A DNA stretch of 64,000 bases from Prostheceraeus crozeri (Eukaryota; Platyhelminthes; Polycladida; Euryleptidae): the NCBI GenBank assembly GCA_907163375.1, contig CAJQUW010014413.1:186001-250000 (forward strand), written 5' to 3'. The translations under genes and the position numbers were made by a program. The notes beneath the pieces are model-generated. The model was not told the origin of the DNA. It saw only the letters and a list, made by a program, of their open reading frames with translations, and ran no database searches. Each line of letters begins with the position of its first letter. Position 1 is the first letter of the stretch. Shown piece after piece: positions 37,492 through 47,205 of the stretch.

Positions 37492-38112
37492 CTTCCAACC
37501 TGCTGAAAGACTGCCTTCGCTTCGATCCCGAAAAAATTTGTTATAGCCGATTATGTATTTGTAGATCTGCTGTAGAGTAGCTCGTCGGTCAGCACGTGCT
37601 TCAATTGCTTTTGATATCAATTCCGCATAAGTCTCTGATCCCCATGGGTTTCGTCGCTTCTTCTTGTTTGCACCGATCCCATCCGAACCGTGACTGCTAC
37701 CTGGACTCAAGCACACAGGGGCGGTTTCAGGCAGCTGTTGTACTCCTCCAGGAGTCCCTGTCGTCGAAGAACATGACTGAGATATTGTTTCATGAGGGCT
37801 ACCGACATCGGCCGAAGTGGTCTCCGCAGCCGAAAATACAACATCCAATGCTTCCTCTAGGTTATCGAGAAAGCTCTCAGTAGTGTGACAAGAAGAAATT
37901 GCATCACAGTCACGGGCAGAAATATCCATGCACTTTGATAAATCTAAGTCGGTAAAACCGCCGGTTGGAGTCGACACTCGATACGAAGAGTCACAATTGA
38001 CAGGACTGTTGAGGAACTCTGATAATCGTGGTCTTTGCAATTGCCCAGATGGGCAGGTGTTGGCCCGGGGTCGAATGAATTCACTATGAAATTCATCGTG
38101 CGGTTCTCCCAT
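37492..38112 (-). CDS. foxo: FOXO transcription factor, first coding exon (partial gene)
   Basis: The 207-codon exon starts at ATG 38112-38110 (MGEPHDEF). The same frame continues upstream without another ATG, and tttgcag 35-40 nt upstream may be a 5'-UTR splice acceptor. Residues 14-19 (RPRANT) form an RxRxxT Akt/SGK site matching the conserved N-terminal FOXO phosphothreonine, near T19. A Ser/Thr-rich linker follows. A basic KKKRR and the N-terminal half of the forkhead domain come next (NPWGSETYAELISKAIEA, TLQQIYKYIIGY, ending SLSAGWK). The exon stops after that Lys at a good donor (AAG|GTGAGG), exactly the phase-0 intron position conserved in FOXO genes. FOXO proteins are nuclear DNA-binding factors restrained by insulin/PI3K-Akt signalling. 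The forkhead half is divergent from vertebrate and fly FOXO (IIGYNKFFRDRSEG). Recognition helix 3 and later exons are outside what I can find. Confidence 0.88.
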
Positions 38113-38582
38113 GATAACGACTAGAACTCGCAAGCGGCTGCAAATTTCAGCACGTTACCGGAAAGTTCAGTTTTTTCTGTAACAAAGATAAGAACTATAA
38201 AGACATATCCAGCAAATTATTACGCAATCATTTTCAAAAAAATCATTCAATGAACATCTAAAATTGCTATATTAATTATTTGTCTCAAGCCCGACTCTGA
38301 ACACTGTCTATCTGCTAGACTTCGAATGAAACTCGCGTAAGTGCCAAGAATCAATATCCACACGCACGTGATCTGCCTTCAACTATACAGACCGCAATCA
38401 GCCTGATCTTTCATGAAATATAAGCAACATTGTACGTGAAGATCGACTAAATCAGTCGCAAAGTTATACTAGCAAGCATGAGTGGGATAGTCTTCAAATG
38501 CGGCCAACTCTCACCAGGTGAGGGTCAGTAACCTATTCTGAGAACGACATCAATTCTGCAGTCGGACAGATTTAACCCAAAT
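38113..38582. other. 5' flank of the FOXO exon
   Basis: No open frame or repeat of note. It would hold the upstream intron or 5' region of the FOXO gene on the minus strand. The 3' half of the split tRNA-like sequence starts at about 38551. Confidence 0.4.
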
Positions 38583-39550
38583 ATCCTCTACACTTTAAGA
38601 AATCTGGAGAAAAGTCCTTCTGATTGATGGTATGTCTTATATTAAATTGGCAAGGTCTTTCAGCCGTCACCGACGGTCATCTTCAGGCAACTGACTGTCA
38701 CTGCGTAACAGATTGATTAAAAATCACAGGCAGGTTGACAAGCAAGAATACTGTAGCGCAAAGAACACAAATGAATTCAATGATAATGGCATAGACATAA
38801 GATCAAGTTCCTGGACAAATTATACAAAAACGAAATGATACTGAATAACTCAAAAGTAGTACTTAAGTAAAGTAAAGTAAAGTAAAAACTAAAAGACAGA
38901 AGGAAATACAGTCAAATACTAGAAGGTCCAGTGGTCACTTAAGGTGTGTTTGGTGCGGTTGGAAGAGTTAAACTTCTTGGTCCATATGGCCTCCTTGACC
39001 ACCCTTTTCCTCCAGCAGGAAAAAAATAGGTGGTCAAAGGGTATATGGTCCATAAGGCATAAAAGGGTGGTCAAGGAGGCCATATGGACCAAGAAGTTTA
39101 ACTCTTCCAACCGCACCAAACACACCTTAAGTGGCCACTGGACCTTCTAGTATTTGACTGTATTTCCTTCTGTCTTTTAGTTTTTACTTTACTTTACTTA
39201 AGTACTACTTTTGAGTTATTCAGTATCATTTCGTTTTTGTATAATTTGTCCAGGAACTTGATCTTATGTCTATGCCATTATCATTGAATTCATTTGTGTT
39301 CTTTGTGCTACAGTATTCTTGCTTGTCAACCTGCTTGTGATTTTTAATCAATCTGTTACGCAGTGACAGTCAGTTGCCTGAAGATGACCGTCGGTGACGG
39401 CTGAAAGACCTTGCCAATTTAATATAAGACATACCATCAATCAGAAGGACTTTTCTCCAGATTTCTTAATTATGACAAGTCCTTTATTCGACGAAAATCC
39501 TCTACACTTATTCACCGATGCGGGTCCCTTTAACAACTGAGCTACACTAC
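38551..39550 (-). repeat. tRNA-like sequence split by the palindromic insertion
   Basis: On the minus strand TGTAGCTCAGTTGTTAAAGG (about 39519-39538) is a good D-arm/A box. Removing the insertion and one TSD copy brings a B-box-like GGTTAAATCT (about 38570) to a tRNA-like distance downstream. Stems are not convincing over the whole length, so this is a tRNA-derived repeat or pseudo-tRNA that served as the insertion target. Confidence 0.4.
38596..39496. mobile_element. Large palindromic insertion, arms about 410 bp, with 13-bp TSD
   Basis: The left arm 38596-39008 (413 nt) and right arm 39061-39468 (408 nt) are inverse complements with a handful of substitutions and one 5-bp repeat-number difference (three versus two GTAAA units). 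A 52-nt spacer separates them. The right side carries 28 extra bases beyond the palindrome (39469-39496). ATCCTCTACACTT occurs immediately outside both ends (38583-38595 and 39497-39509), a 13-bp target duplication showing insertion as a unit. Each arm contains, reading outward, CTGAAGATGACCGTCGG then TGACGGCTGAAAG, a stem-loop reminiscent of but not matching a hammerhead core. No coding capacity. Long variable TSDs and inverted dimers are typical of Penelope-like or other target-primed elements; a foldback DNA transposon is the alternative. Confidence 0.9.
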
Positions 39551-40547
39551 CATCTATCTTCTGTTTTTAATTTGAGTATAGCCAAAATAGAATGGAATTT
39601 ATACAAATGTTGCATGGAAGATAAGTCATATCATTACCTGGTGTCATTCTATCAGTAAGTACTTTAGTAAAAGTAATCAGGAAATTTACTGAACATGAAT
39701 AAGATGACGTCCTGTCGAATAGGTCTATTCCAAAGCAGATTCAACCAGAGTAGGGCTACTTCATGCGCTGCCAAGATTGCGATGAAATGTATCTGGTTGT
39801 TTATAGCATTCTCATCTCACGTAGCCTGTCATCTGTAGAGGCCTTGAAAACCGCAAATCCAGAACAATCTAATGCTGCATAAGTGTTTGAGCATTTTGTG
39901 CCATTACTTCAACAGTTTCGGTGACAAATTTTCTGATTGTGTGTATCGTATGACAAACCGTTGTTCTAACCTGCTTTCCACACTTAACCACCCAAACAAT
40001 TATAAAGCGGAAATTGCATCATATCCAGACAATGAAATCTCCAAAATCTCACAAATTCCTTTATTCGATAAATACACAAAAACAGGAAAGCATCTTGCAT
40101 GTGTATTCAAACGAATTAAACATTCTGTATCCAGGTTGTTAAGCAACATAAGCAACTCCTAGCTAGATTTAAAAATCAATAAATGAAATATTAATATACT
40201 ATTTTCATTCATACTATTTTTTCACTTCAGATGCCGTTGATATGCTTTATTCTCATTTACGAAATATCTAAAATCAACTGTCCTGTCGACGATGTTTCTC
40301 ACTATGCATGAAGCTGAAGATCGTGCTTCGATCATTCGATATTGTGCACTGGAAAGAGTTGAAGTCAATCCTATTAAAAGGCAAAAGCTTTTGCACAAAG
40401 CAAGTATATAAGGGAAGTGTGGAATCAATGGTTGATTTGTGGCAACAGCTATGATATTACTTTTAGCCAGCACTTAAAAGCAGTTTTACTTGATATCACA
40501 AAGTTGCATTTTACCTACTTAGCCATTTTACCTTACTCATTCCCAGA
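39551..40547. other. No supported gene
   Basis: An open frame at 39872-40162 (96 codons, plus) begins MLHKCLSILCHYFNSFGDKF and has a mixed, not obviously biased composition. I do not recognise it and no splice signals frame it clearly. It could belong to the 5' part of the following non-LTR element or be chance. Confidence 0.35.
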
Positions 40548-41715
40548 TTAACTTATCTCCTTCGTTCACCACCATGCTTTGAACTTGAAGAAACCCTTAA
40601 TCGTCTGGACTCAACCACAAAATCCAGTCAGGAAAAAATCATCAATGTCAAATTTGATGATCGATCATGGACAGAAGCAAAGCAGCCAATTCGTTTCAGT
40701 GGTATTGGTATCCAACAACCATCCGACGTTGCTCTTCCTGCTTATCTGTCGTCAGTTATTCCGTCGAAAACAATGGCCACGAAAATCCTTGTGAATCGTT
40801 CTGGAACTTTGATGATCGATCATGGACACAAGCAAAGCAATGTTATGTGCTTCCCTTTGTGTCAATGAGCTTGACGTGGCAGCTACACGATGGACAGAAC
40901 TTTATGCAGATGATGGCAAACTACATGATGACATGAATGGTTGTCAACGAGCCTGGGATGAACTTCTGTGTCGCCTTCAACAACAAGAATGGCTTTCAAA
41001 TGCAAATACTCTGGTACGAGCTAGACTCTTAAGGGCACAATCTGCATTTAGCAAGTCATGGTCACACGTTATTCCAGTGTCAAGTACTGGCACAAAGTCA
41101 TGTAACGACACTCTTCCAACAGCAGCTGCACTTCGTGTAGGTGCAGCAGTTTGCCGAGAATTTCCTTGCAGATGTGGGGAAGTAGTCGACAAATATGGAC
41201 TGCATACCCTTTCCTACCGATATAGTGCAGGACGCATCGCCAGACACTCGGCACTCAATGAAACTGTTTGACGAGCACTGGAAAAGTGCGGATTATCGCC
41301 GGTAATTGAACCAGCTGTTCTGGACCGTGGCGATGGGAAGCGGCCAGATGGTGTCACTATTTGCCCATTCGCAAGAGGCAAGTGCTCAGGTTGGGACGCA
41401 ACATGCAGAGATACCTTTTCCTCAGCAGCACTGCATGCATCGGCCACCCAAGCCGATTCCGTAGCCTCATCAGCAAAGAGACGTAAGTCACTAAAGTATT
41501 CCTCTCTAGCTGATCGGTTCATTTTTCAACCAATCGTGGTGAAAGCCTCAGACTCGATGGGCTCATCGACGCTGCATTTTCTCCAGAAGATCGGGAGTCG
41601 CCTTACAGTTGTTACCCACGATACGAGGAAATCTTCATGGCTAATGCAGCGTGTGAGCCTTGATGTCCAGAGAGGCAATGAGGCCTGTGTTCTTGGGGCT
41701 GAGCAAAGGGGCTGA
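40548..41715 (+). pseudogene. Non-LTR retrotransposon, C-terminal half with zinc/endonuclease-like tail
   Basis: From 40548 the frame reads LTYLLRSPPCFELEETLNRL, later DDRSWTEAKQPI and GIGIQQPSDVALPAYLSS. This is the post-RT region seen in a group of invertebrate non-LTR elements (typically W-x-QA-LP ... GGLGVR). After a frameshift, 40822-41268 encodes RARLLRAQSAFSKSW, ALRVGAAVC and CRCGEVVDKYGLHTLSYRYS. A TGA at 41269-41271 interrupts, where relatives usually have Trp. The same frame then continues to 41715 with DGKRPDGVTICPFARGK, GWDAT and ending LGAEQRG. The Cys/His cluster plus KRPDG...WD resembles the R2-type restriction-like endonuclease region. The expected Cys of LSC is Tyr, so a zinc ligand is lost. 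Dead copy. Confidence 0.75.
40652..40837 (+). repeat. Short direct repeat 153 bp apart in the non-LTR element
   Basis: TTTGATGATCGATCATGGAC at about 40653 recurs at about 40806, each followed by (a/c)aagcaaagca. In the first copy it encodes the expected FDDRSWTEAK. The second lies out of frame and marks the point where the reading frame changes, so an imperfect local duplication probably caused the frameshift. Confidence 0.65.
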
Positions 41716-41718
41716 CCT

Positions 41719-43019
41719 TACTTATTTTCTAAGACGCTTTGTGCTCTTTTTGTACCTTCGGTCTTCTTGATCCAAATACATTCATTATCCAAATACAGAG
41801 TATTATTGAAATAAGGGAATGACCAGCTATGTCAAAACTATGAATCAGCGAAAAATTACATACTTATCCGTAGACATTTTTGAAGACAAATATAAGATGA
41901 CGGTGCATTTCTATGGTTAGCAGAATGTTGATACATGGACGTCGCTGCAATGCCCACCAATACATTATGTCTGTATAATGTATAAATTGCAAAGATTAGC
42001 GCGCATAATAAGAGAAAAGTACTTAGAATGTGTGTCCTGAGATTAAGTTCACATCAGGATACATCTAGCAGCTGCTAAATTGAACCACAATCTCTAAACG
42101 TTGCTTTTCCTATCTTTTAATAATCAAGGAAGTTTAACTCACTGTCCCCTTGCGATCCAAGTTAAGAAATTCACATGCATGCAAAATGTGCATCATGAAT
42201 CTAGAGATATTTCATGTGCTGCACTTTTTAAGTGAACTAACAGTGTAATAGTGCACCTCCTCCACAGAAGTCACGGTCACATTTGAAAACGTTTTCTTCC
42301 TTCGATACTCATGCAATAGAATAAAATTTCACTTACAAATTCGGCAAGCTTTCGAGATCACCTGCCGTCAGGTCAGAGACCAAGAGAATGACTAGGGAAT
42401 GTAGAAGTTCAGAAGACATGAATTTTAGTCAGTGGCAGAGTCACATAACGAGGTTAGTGGACATGTCATTTCAGAATAGATATCCAGTTACTCATCCTGC
42501 GGAGATAAATTGCCAGGTCTGCGTGCTTGATTCTAGAGAGATTGAACGCAATGCAAATTCAAGTCTGAATTCTGACGAACCAGAGCATTGGCACCACATT
42601 AAACGTACACAGTCAGGAATTTGATCATGAAGAGTCCAGCGGTGTGAACAAAATTTCCATTTAACGAATTTATCACCAAGAAAAATTGAGTTTCACCAGA
42701 AAAAAAGATTTGCACTTTTTACTTGACAGGCATGCCTGCAATCTGACTGTTGAGGTTCGAAATGTTTCTGCAATGCGCGCGATTTGCATATAATGATTGG
42801 GATAGGATTATATCCGCATGTTATTTCTGTGGCTCTACACCAACCGAGACTAACCCTAACGCCAGTGAATCTATCTCTGTGACTCAGCTGCATGCCATCA
42901 ACACAACTAAATGTGTTGTTCTTTGCATTATGGATGCTTTCTTTGATTCTTCAGTAACAAATTCTTCTTGTGGTCAATAACACAGCAGCTATTGAAATCC
43001 GGATATATCCACTTTCGTG
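41719..43019. other. Non-coding stretch
   Basis: No gene supported; short open frames only. Confidence 0.4.
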
Positions 43020-43380
43020 CGCACAATGAAGTCGCAGATCTCAAATTGATGTGCCGAAAGTCCTTTTGATGATCCTTCCAGACAATCGCCTTTTCCCCAG
43101 ATTATTAAAACGAAGGAGCCTTCCATAGAAATGGCTATCATCAAGGTAAATAACGAAGAAGATAAAGATGTGACAGACCAAGCACTGAAAATGGGGAAGT
43201 AACAGAAGATGACAGGATTCTGATGATACCATATGTACCTGGTACAGGAGAACGTATCACGAAGGCGAAAAATTGGTCTACAAATGAGGTTCAAACGAGG
43301 AAGAGGTCTGGGAAGCATGCTAAACAGATTGAAGTTGGAACAATCGAGGCGTAATAAAAACCCTTTTTGAAGCTTCTTTG
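43020..43380 (+). pseudogene. Penelope-like element remnant: end of reverse transcriptase
   Basis: The plus strand reads ILMIPYVPGTGERITKA and, after a frame change, KIGLQMRFKRGRGLGSMLNR. This matches the region just after the RT thumb of Penelope-like elements, where a PYV-x-G-x-x-E-R/K-I motif is followed by FGI and a basic linker to the GIY-YIG domain. Multiple stops and shifts lie on both sides. The minus-strand open frame of 152 codons over the same interval (42989-43447) is a shadow. The copy is on the same strand as the PLE remnant at 15.2 kb but is a different part of the protein, so I cannot tell if they are the same family. Confidence 0.55.
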
Positions 43381-43668
43381 TGTTGCAATTTCGTGAGCAT
43401 TTACAGAATTGATGCATATGAAAATCGTTGTAGACCTGGTTAAACACTGAATTGTGCTCTCAAACCAAAATTAGAGTCTAAAATTTCATGCAATATAACT
43501 TTTACTTTTGTTTAATAACAAAGTTTACTTTTGTTTGAATTATCTCAAAACAATAATCATCGTCTCTGAATAAGCGTCAAACTGTACCAGTGATAGCGAG
43601 TAGTTACACCTTTAAACTTAGATGAGTAGAAGTGGAACTTTCTATCTCTATTGATGTACACGCATGTA

Positions 43669-44505
43669 CAGTGAACTCTCGTTTTAAGAATCACTCGTTA
43701 TGAGAATAAACTCGTTATTAGAATCAGTTTCATTTTCCCGAAACATTTCTATACAACGTTATAAGTTTTCCGCTCGTTATAGGAAGAATTATCATGTCAC
43801 TTTGTTATAAGAATCAAGGTATAAATAGTCATTCAACAAATCAGTATGAAATACTATGTATTTTGCACTCATTATAAGAATAAATAAGGACACACTTTCG
43901 TTAAAAGAATCAGTGAATGACACCTAAACTGTCATTGGCCGAAATACTCACCAATGGCGTAATCCTACCTTTTATTGATTATATTTGCCAATGGACGTCA
44001 GACAAAAGCGTCATGATATCACGATTAACCCTGAGAAGATGAAATCCACTGAAATCCTCGCCATTTGCGTTATTTTACCCTTCGATTAGAATTGACAATG
44101 TGCGTCACCAGAACTCATGACACGCGGTGGAGATGACTGTATCTCATCCCGGCCCTTGGGATGATGGAAGAAGAAATCCTAAAGCGAACCAATGAGAGCC
44201 TTCACCCAAGCAAGATATCAGACTTTTTTAGACGAAGCTGAAGCTGAACTGAAAAAGAATGTTTCTTTTGTCTTCTTGTTTTCTTTAAGCATGTAAGTGT
44301 AATTAGGGTAATAGGAACCATAAAGAAACATCCTATTTAATAGTTACGTAAGCATTTATCTATACTGATTAGTAATAAGGATGTGTACCATCATTTCTAC
44401 AAATAAAAAGCATGAGTGCTCATAAAAAACTCGTTATAAGAATAATCTCGTTACAAGAATCAAAACATAATTTCCCGATGTGATTCTTATATCGAGAGTC
44501 CACTG
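43669..44505. mobile_element. pogo/Tigger-like relict transposon with TA target site
   Basis: The left end is TA|CAGTGAACTCTCG. The right end, inverted, is TA|CAGTGGACTCTCG. The terminal inverted regions continue with AAGAATC on both sides. Many copies of a CTCGTTATAAGAAT-like motif in both halves are typical of pogo/Tigger subterminal repeats. The 837-bp interior has no transposase frame; a short reading such as FLDEAEAELKK near 44233 may be a last coding scrap. Non-autonomous, internally deleted copy. Confidence 0.8.
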
Positions 44506-47149
44506 TACTGAGCCTGAGCGACAACTTTCGATTCGCTTATACTTGCATTACGCATTAAGTCCTTCGTTTCTATTTCATTCACATAATAGGCACCGGTACT
44601 GTCCAGTATATGCCATCTGCTGCTTCTTTGTTATTTGTCATTTTCCTGTATTTCATTCTTTAATACATACATACATGTTTGGACATAAAAGTTAAATCTT
44701 AATCATGCTTGGTCAATCACTGAAAAATTTTGATGACTAAGACGTTAGACGGAAACAGACCTGGTGCATGCAGTTTACGTATTATAGATAACATCAAATT
44801 TAGAGGAATTACAGCGAATACGACTGTCACGCTATTACCTCTCAATAGCGCATAAGTCACGAGTGATCTTTGAACATGTGAGAAACTCTCTTATGAATTT
44901 TCAGCAACCCATATCAAAATGATGTTAAAGACTTTGGTTGAAAAGAAATGCAAGTCGCTTAACTTCTCATGTAAGCATGTGCTTGAAGATGTTCCCTGTC
45001 CCCAGACAACAAACACCATGTGTTCTAAAGTGCTTAAGAACTTTAGTGCAAAACAAAAACCTCATTAATTGTCTCTCATCAACCGGTATCATGGATGTGC
45101 TTTGTGGGTAAAAGTCAATTCAGCCTTTCTATTTAGCATACGTGTATTATGTCCAAAGTTAATTTTCAACATTGTATGATTTGATTATAAATCTATTTAG
45201 TGATTACACATGGCTTTCGAATAAAGATCAAGCATGAGAAGATACAACGTATACTACGATGAATGTCGCAGAATTCCATCATTCATCATCACGCTGACAA
45301 AGTCGATCCATTATTGGTCGACAGAATAGATTGATTCGAAATAAAGTAGATTGTTTCATGGCCGCAACGCAAGTGTTGGCTAAATGCTAAATATGAAAGC
45401 TACAGAAGGAAATAATATAGCATGCTAGAAAATGCGGGCATACATAGCAGAAAAACGATCACTTCTAATAAGCCGTATGGCTACGACGCAAGCATACAAA
45501 AAATTCCTAGATGTTGAATTGATTGACTGAAGAAATAGGTTTTCAAATGACAACCTAAATTGTCAAATTACAATATCTTGAGTGCTATTAGAAGCTAAGT
45601 AAATCTGCCGAATGCACTCGAAGAGCCGCATTCACCTGTTTGTATGAAAAACTCGGTTAACAAATAAAAAATAATCATGAATAAATTGAAGTTTGATGAC
45701 GAAGAATTTAAAAAGTGAATGGATTGTATTGCATAACATTTTAATTCTCAAGATTCAATACTGATAAATTACTGAATAAAGATGAGCTCTTAAATAGGTG
45801 AAAATGAAGGCAAATATGCAGTTACAATCAATATGCGTTTTCATATTAGAAAATATATTCTACTTTGTAAGGGTGTACCAATTACTTGGCCGATTATTGA
45901 CACGGCAGAGTGATAAGTGAACTTTCGGAAATTTTTGCAAATTTTCATCCAAATGTAGTGACTGATCGAAAGACAAGATTTCAAATTTTTAGATGGAGTT
46001 ATCTCTACAAGCACATTGTGCATTGAACCACTAATCTTATTTCAAGCAACTTATTTTATCATTTCGATGATTGAGAACAGCTAAATTCTTCCATAGACTT
46101 GATTATTATGATGATCATAAATGCTACATGCTAGCAAAAAAGTTAATTTCGCACATCATCATGTATACACTTAGTATTTTTCGCCGAGTCTGGGAGGATG
46201 AGCCCAGAAATTGGAACCAACCTGGAGCTTTATTTCCGGATCCGTTTGCCAAGGCTCGGATTTTTGGCCCCGCTGAAGATTTAATTTTTCGGCAAGGACT
46301 GGACTCACATTGTTTAATTTTTAGGTGTAGGCCCGTCTTATTTAAAATTAGTAGCCACTTAAAGACATTCACAAATTATGATTAGACAATCAATCATCAT
46401 ACTTTGCATTACCAAGATTCACTCAAAATGTCTTTTTGGTCAGAATAAAGGCACAGTAGTATTCATAAGCTAATGCACATAGCCACCAACTAATGCAACT
46501 TCCGGTGTACCTACTTATATGCATGTATATGTATATCAAGCACGTTTTCATATTCTTAGATACAACGTACTCATAAATCAAAATATGAAAACGCGCATCT
46601 GCTTTTCAAACCGCAATTATCACTCACTCCCGCGAAGGAAATGCCCATGTTATCAATAACTGAAACCGCCATAAATGCTTTAAAAATTCTGTCATATCTC
46701 AGAAATATTGTCATGACTTAGTTGTTCTGTACAGAGCTCGCTGGTTCTTAAATCCATTAATAGTATTATCAGGGAGGAGATTTTGCGTGTGTCTTGAAAA
46801 CTAATAGCCTAGCCATCAATGTCTAATGATTTTAATGTTGACAATCATGACAGACATGATTGCAAATCTACAAATTACACTCGATTGAGAATCAATGCAA
46901 TACATGTGTGGTATATAATAGCCATAGTTTTCGAGGACGACAAGGAAAATAATCTTGAGAGGAAGCGACCGACTGTGTTCCCAAAACTCCAGGCCAGGGC
47001 TCGGTTTCCATTCCGGAAAAAGCGCTGATCTCATTTTTACATGCTTTCCGAATTTTTGGTGGACCTTGTCAATGTCACGATCTCGTCTCTTCTTGACTGA
47101 GACATCAACCATTCACTTTGCAGCTAACCAGTTGCTATTGCAGTTTTGA

Positions 47150-47205
47150 AATGGAGTTTTCATTAGAACAACTAGGGCACCTGGGTTCGAATCCCAGCGC
47201 AGAAT
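47150..47205 (+). repeat. Isolated tRNA T-arm (B box) fragment
   Basis: CTGGGTTCGAATCCCAG forms a perfect five-pair T stem with a canonical T loop, but no matching D-arm or acceptor partner is found upstream at tRNA distance. Probably a truncated tRNA-derived repeat. Confidence 0.4.

Noticed and set aside
42989..43447. 152-codon minus-strand open frame
   Set aside because: Antisense shadow of a Penelope-like RT remnant readable on the plus strand.
46071..46385. 104-codon plus-strand frame with a relatively GC-rich segment
   Set aside because: No homology recognised and equally open on the opposite strand; left uncalled.
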